Below, piece after piece: positions 44,554-44,606 of a stretch of DNA of 44,606 nt. The notes beneath the pieces are model-generated. The model did no database searches. It saw nothing but the letters and a program-made list of their open reading frames with translations, and was not told the origin of the DNA. The stretch covers positions 1 to 44,606 of the forward strand of contig NZ_JACRAH010000038.1 in the NCBI RefSeq assembly GCF_016234775.1. Direction: 5' to 3'. Within the stretch, counting starts at the first letter, position 1, and each line of letters begins with the position of its first letter. This DNA comes from Aquabacterium sp. GTDB taxonomy: Bacteria; Pseudomonadota; Gammaproteobacteria; Burkholderiales; Burkholderiaceae_C. The position numbers were made by a program, and so were the translations under genes.

Positions 44554-44606
44554 TCAAGATGCGCTGAATGAGACGTTGGCGACCTTGCCAGCTGATGGGG
44601 TGGCCC
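44554..44606 (-). CDS. Possible 3' end of a gene running in from the right
   Basis: On the minus strand one frame reads ATPSAGKVANVSFSAS and stops at 44554, 17 bases before the terminator stem, a natural arrangement for a gene end. Codon use is GC-rich and plausible. Only 16 codons are visible and no family can be named. The plus strand also offers a start (MGLLQDALNETLATLPADG from 44543), but it lies against the terminator and has no ribosome binding site, so I prefer the minus reading with low confidence. Confidence 0.3.
   Translation of the reverse strand, partial: ATPSAGKVANVSFSAS

Noticed and set aside
44372..44557. Minus-strand 61-residue frame at the right edge
   Set aside because: It reads straight through the terminator stem, so it is not a credible gene.

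Overview
The window is a 44.6 kb piece of GC-rich chromosome that looks like a betaproteobacterium of the Burkholderiales, in the Comamonadaceae/Sphaerotilaceae area (Aquabacterium, Ideonella and Leptothrix are the kind of genera meant). The taxonomy is an inference from gene content: cheR-cheD-cheB, fkpB-ispH, serS followed by tRNA-Ser, a PEP-CTERM protein, a tmRNA with tag ANDESFALAA, and CbbR-like/SbtA genes. No insertion sequences, integrases, prophage genes or CRISPR arrays were seen. Genes are tightly packed, many with 1-4 base overlaps.

Layout. 1-5.2 kb: the 3' end of groEL with its terminator, an exported class I cholesterol-oxidase-like GMC flavoprotein, a 55-residue DUF3149 membrane protein and a PlpD-type patatin/outer-membrane-barrel protein. 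5.2-9.7 kb: chemotaxis adaptation genes cheR-cheD-cheB (minus strand), divergent from a diguanylate cyclase overlapping a FlhG/MinD-like ATPase. 9.8-15.8 kb: truncated hemoglobin, PEP-CTERM protein, Smr protein, RadC, FkpB/SlpA, IspH, SerS and tRNA-Ser(CGA). 15.8-18.7 kb: a Spy/CpxP-like chaperone with an overlapping OmpR-type regulator and sensor kinase, a probable envelope-stress module.

18.7-32.9 kb is a surface-polysaccharide precursor region. On the minus strand are UDP-glucose dehydrogenase and a UDP-glucuronate 4-epimerase with a DUF1800/DUF1501 secreted pair between them. On the plus strand are rfbB-rfbD-rfbA-rfbC (dTDP-L-rhamnose), a PF03706 flippase-like membrane protein, a HAD-UbiA fusion, a DprE1-like FAD oxidase and a DprE2-like SDR. 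The last three match the mycobacterial route to polyprenyl-phosphoryl-D-arabinofuranose. The region therefore predicts activated rhamnose, glucuronate/galacturonate and lipid-linked D-arabinose. This is the most interesting system in the window; no arabinosyltransferase is visible here.

32.9-44.6 kb: a SbtA-type bicarbonate transporter divergent from a CbbR-like LysR regulator, whose 3' end runs through the terminator and 3' end of the convergent tmRNA gene; then, all on the minus strand, a type-B carboxylesterase, argJ, a DUF2306-like membrane protein, a LytR/LytS-type two-component pair and a large fused TRAP permease. A symmetric terminator lies near the right edge, probably closing a gene that lies mostly outside.

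All calls come from reading translated sequence and remembered family motifs; no database search or structure prediction was run.
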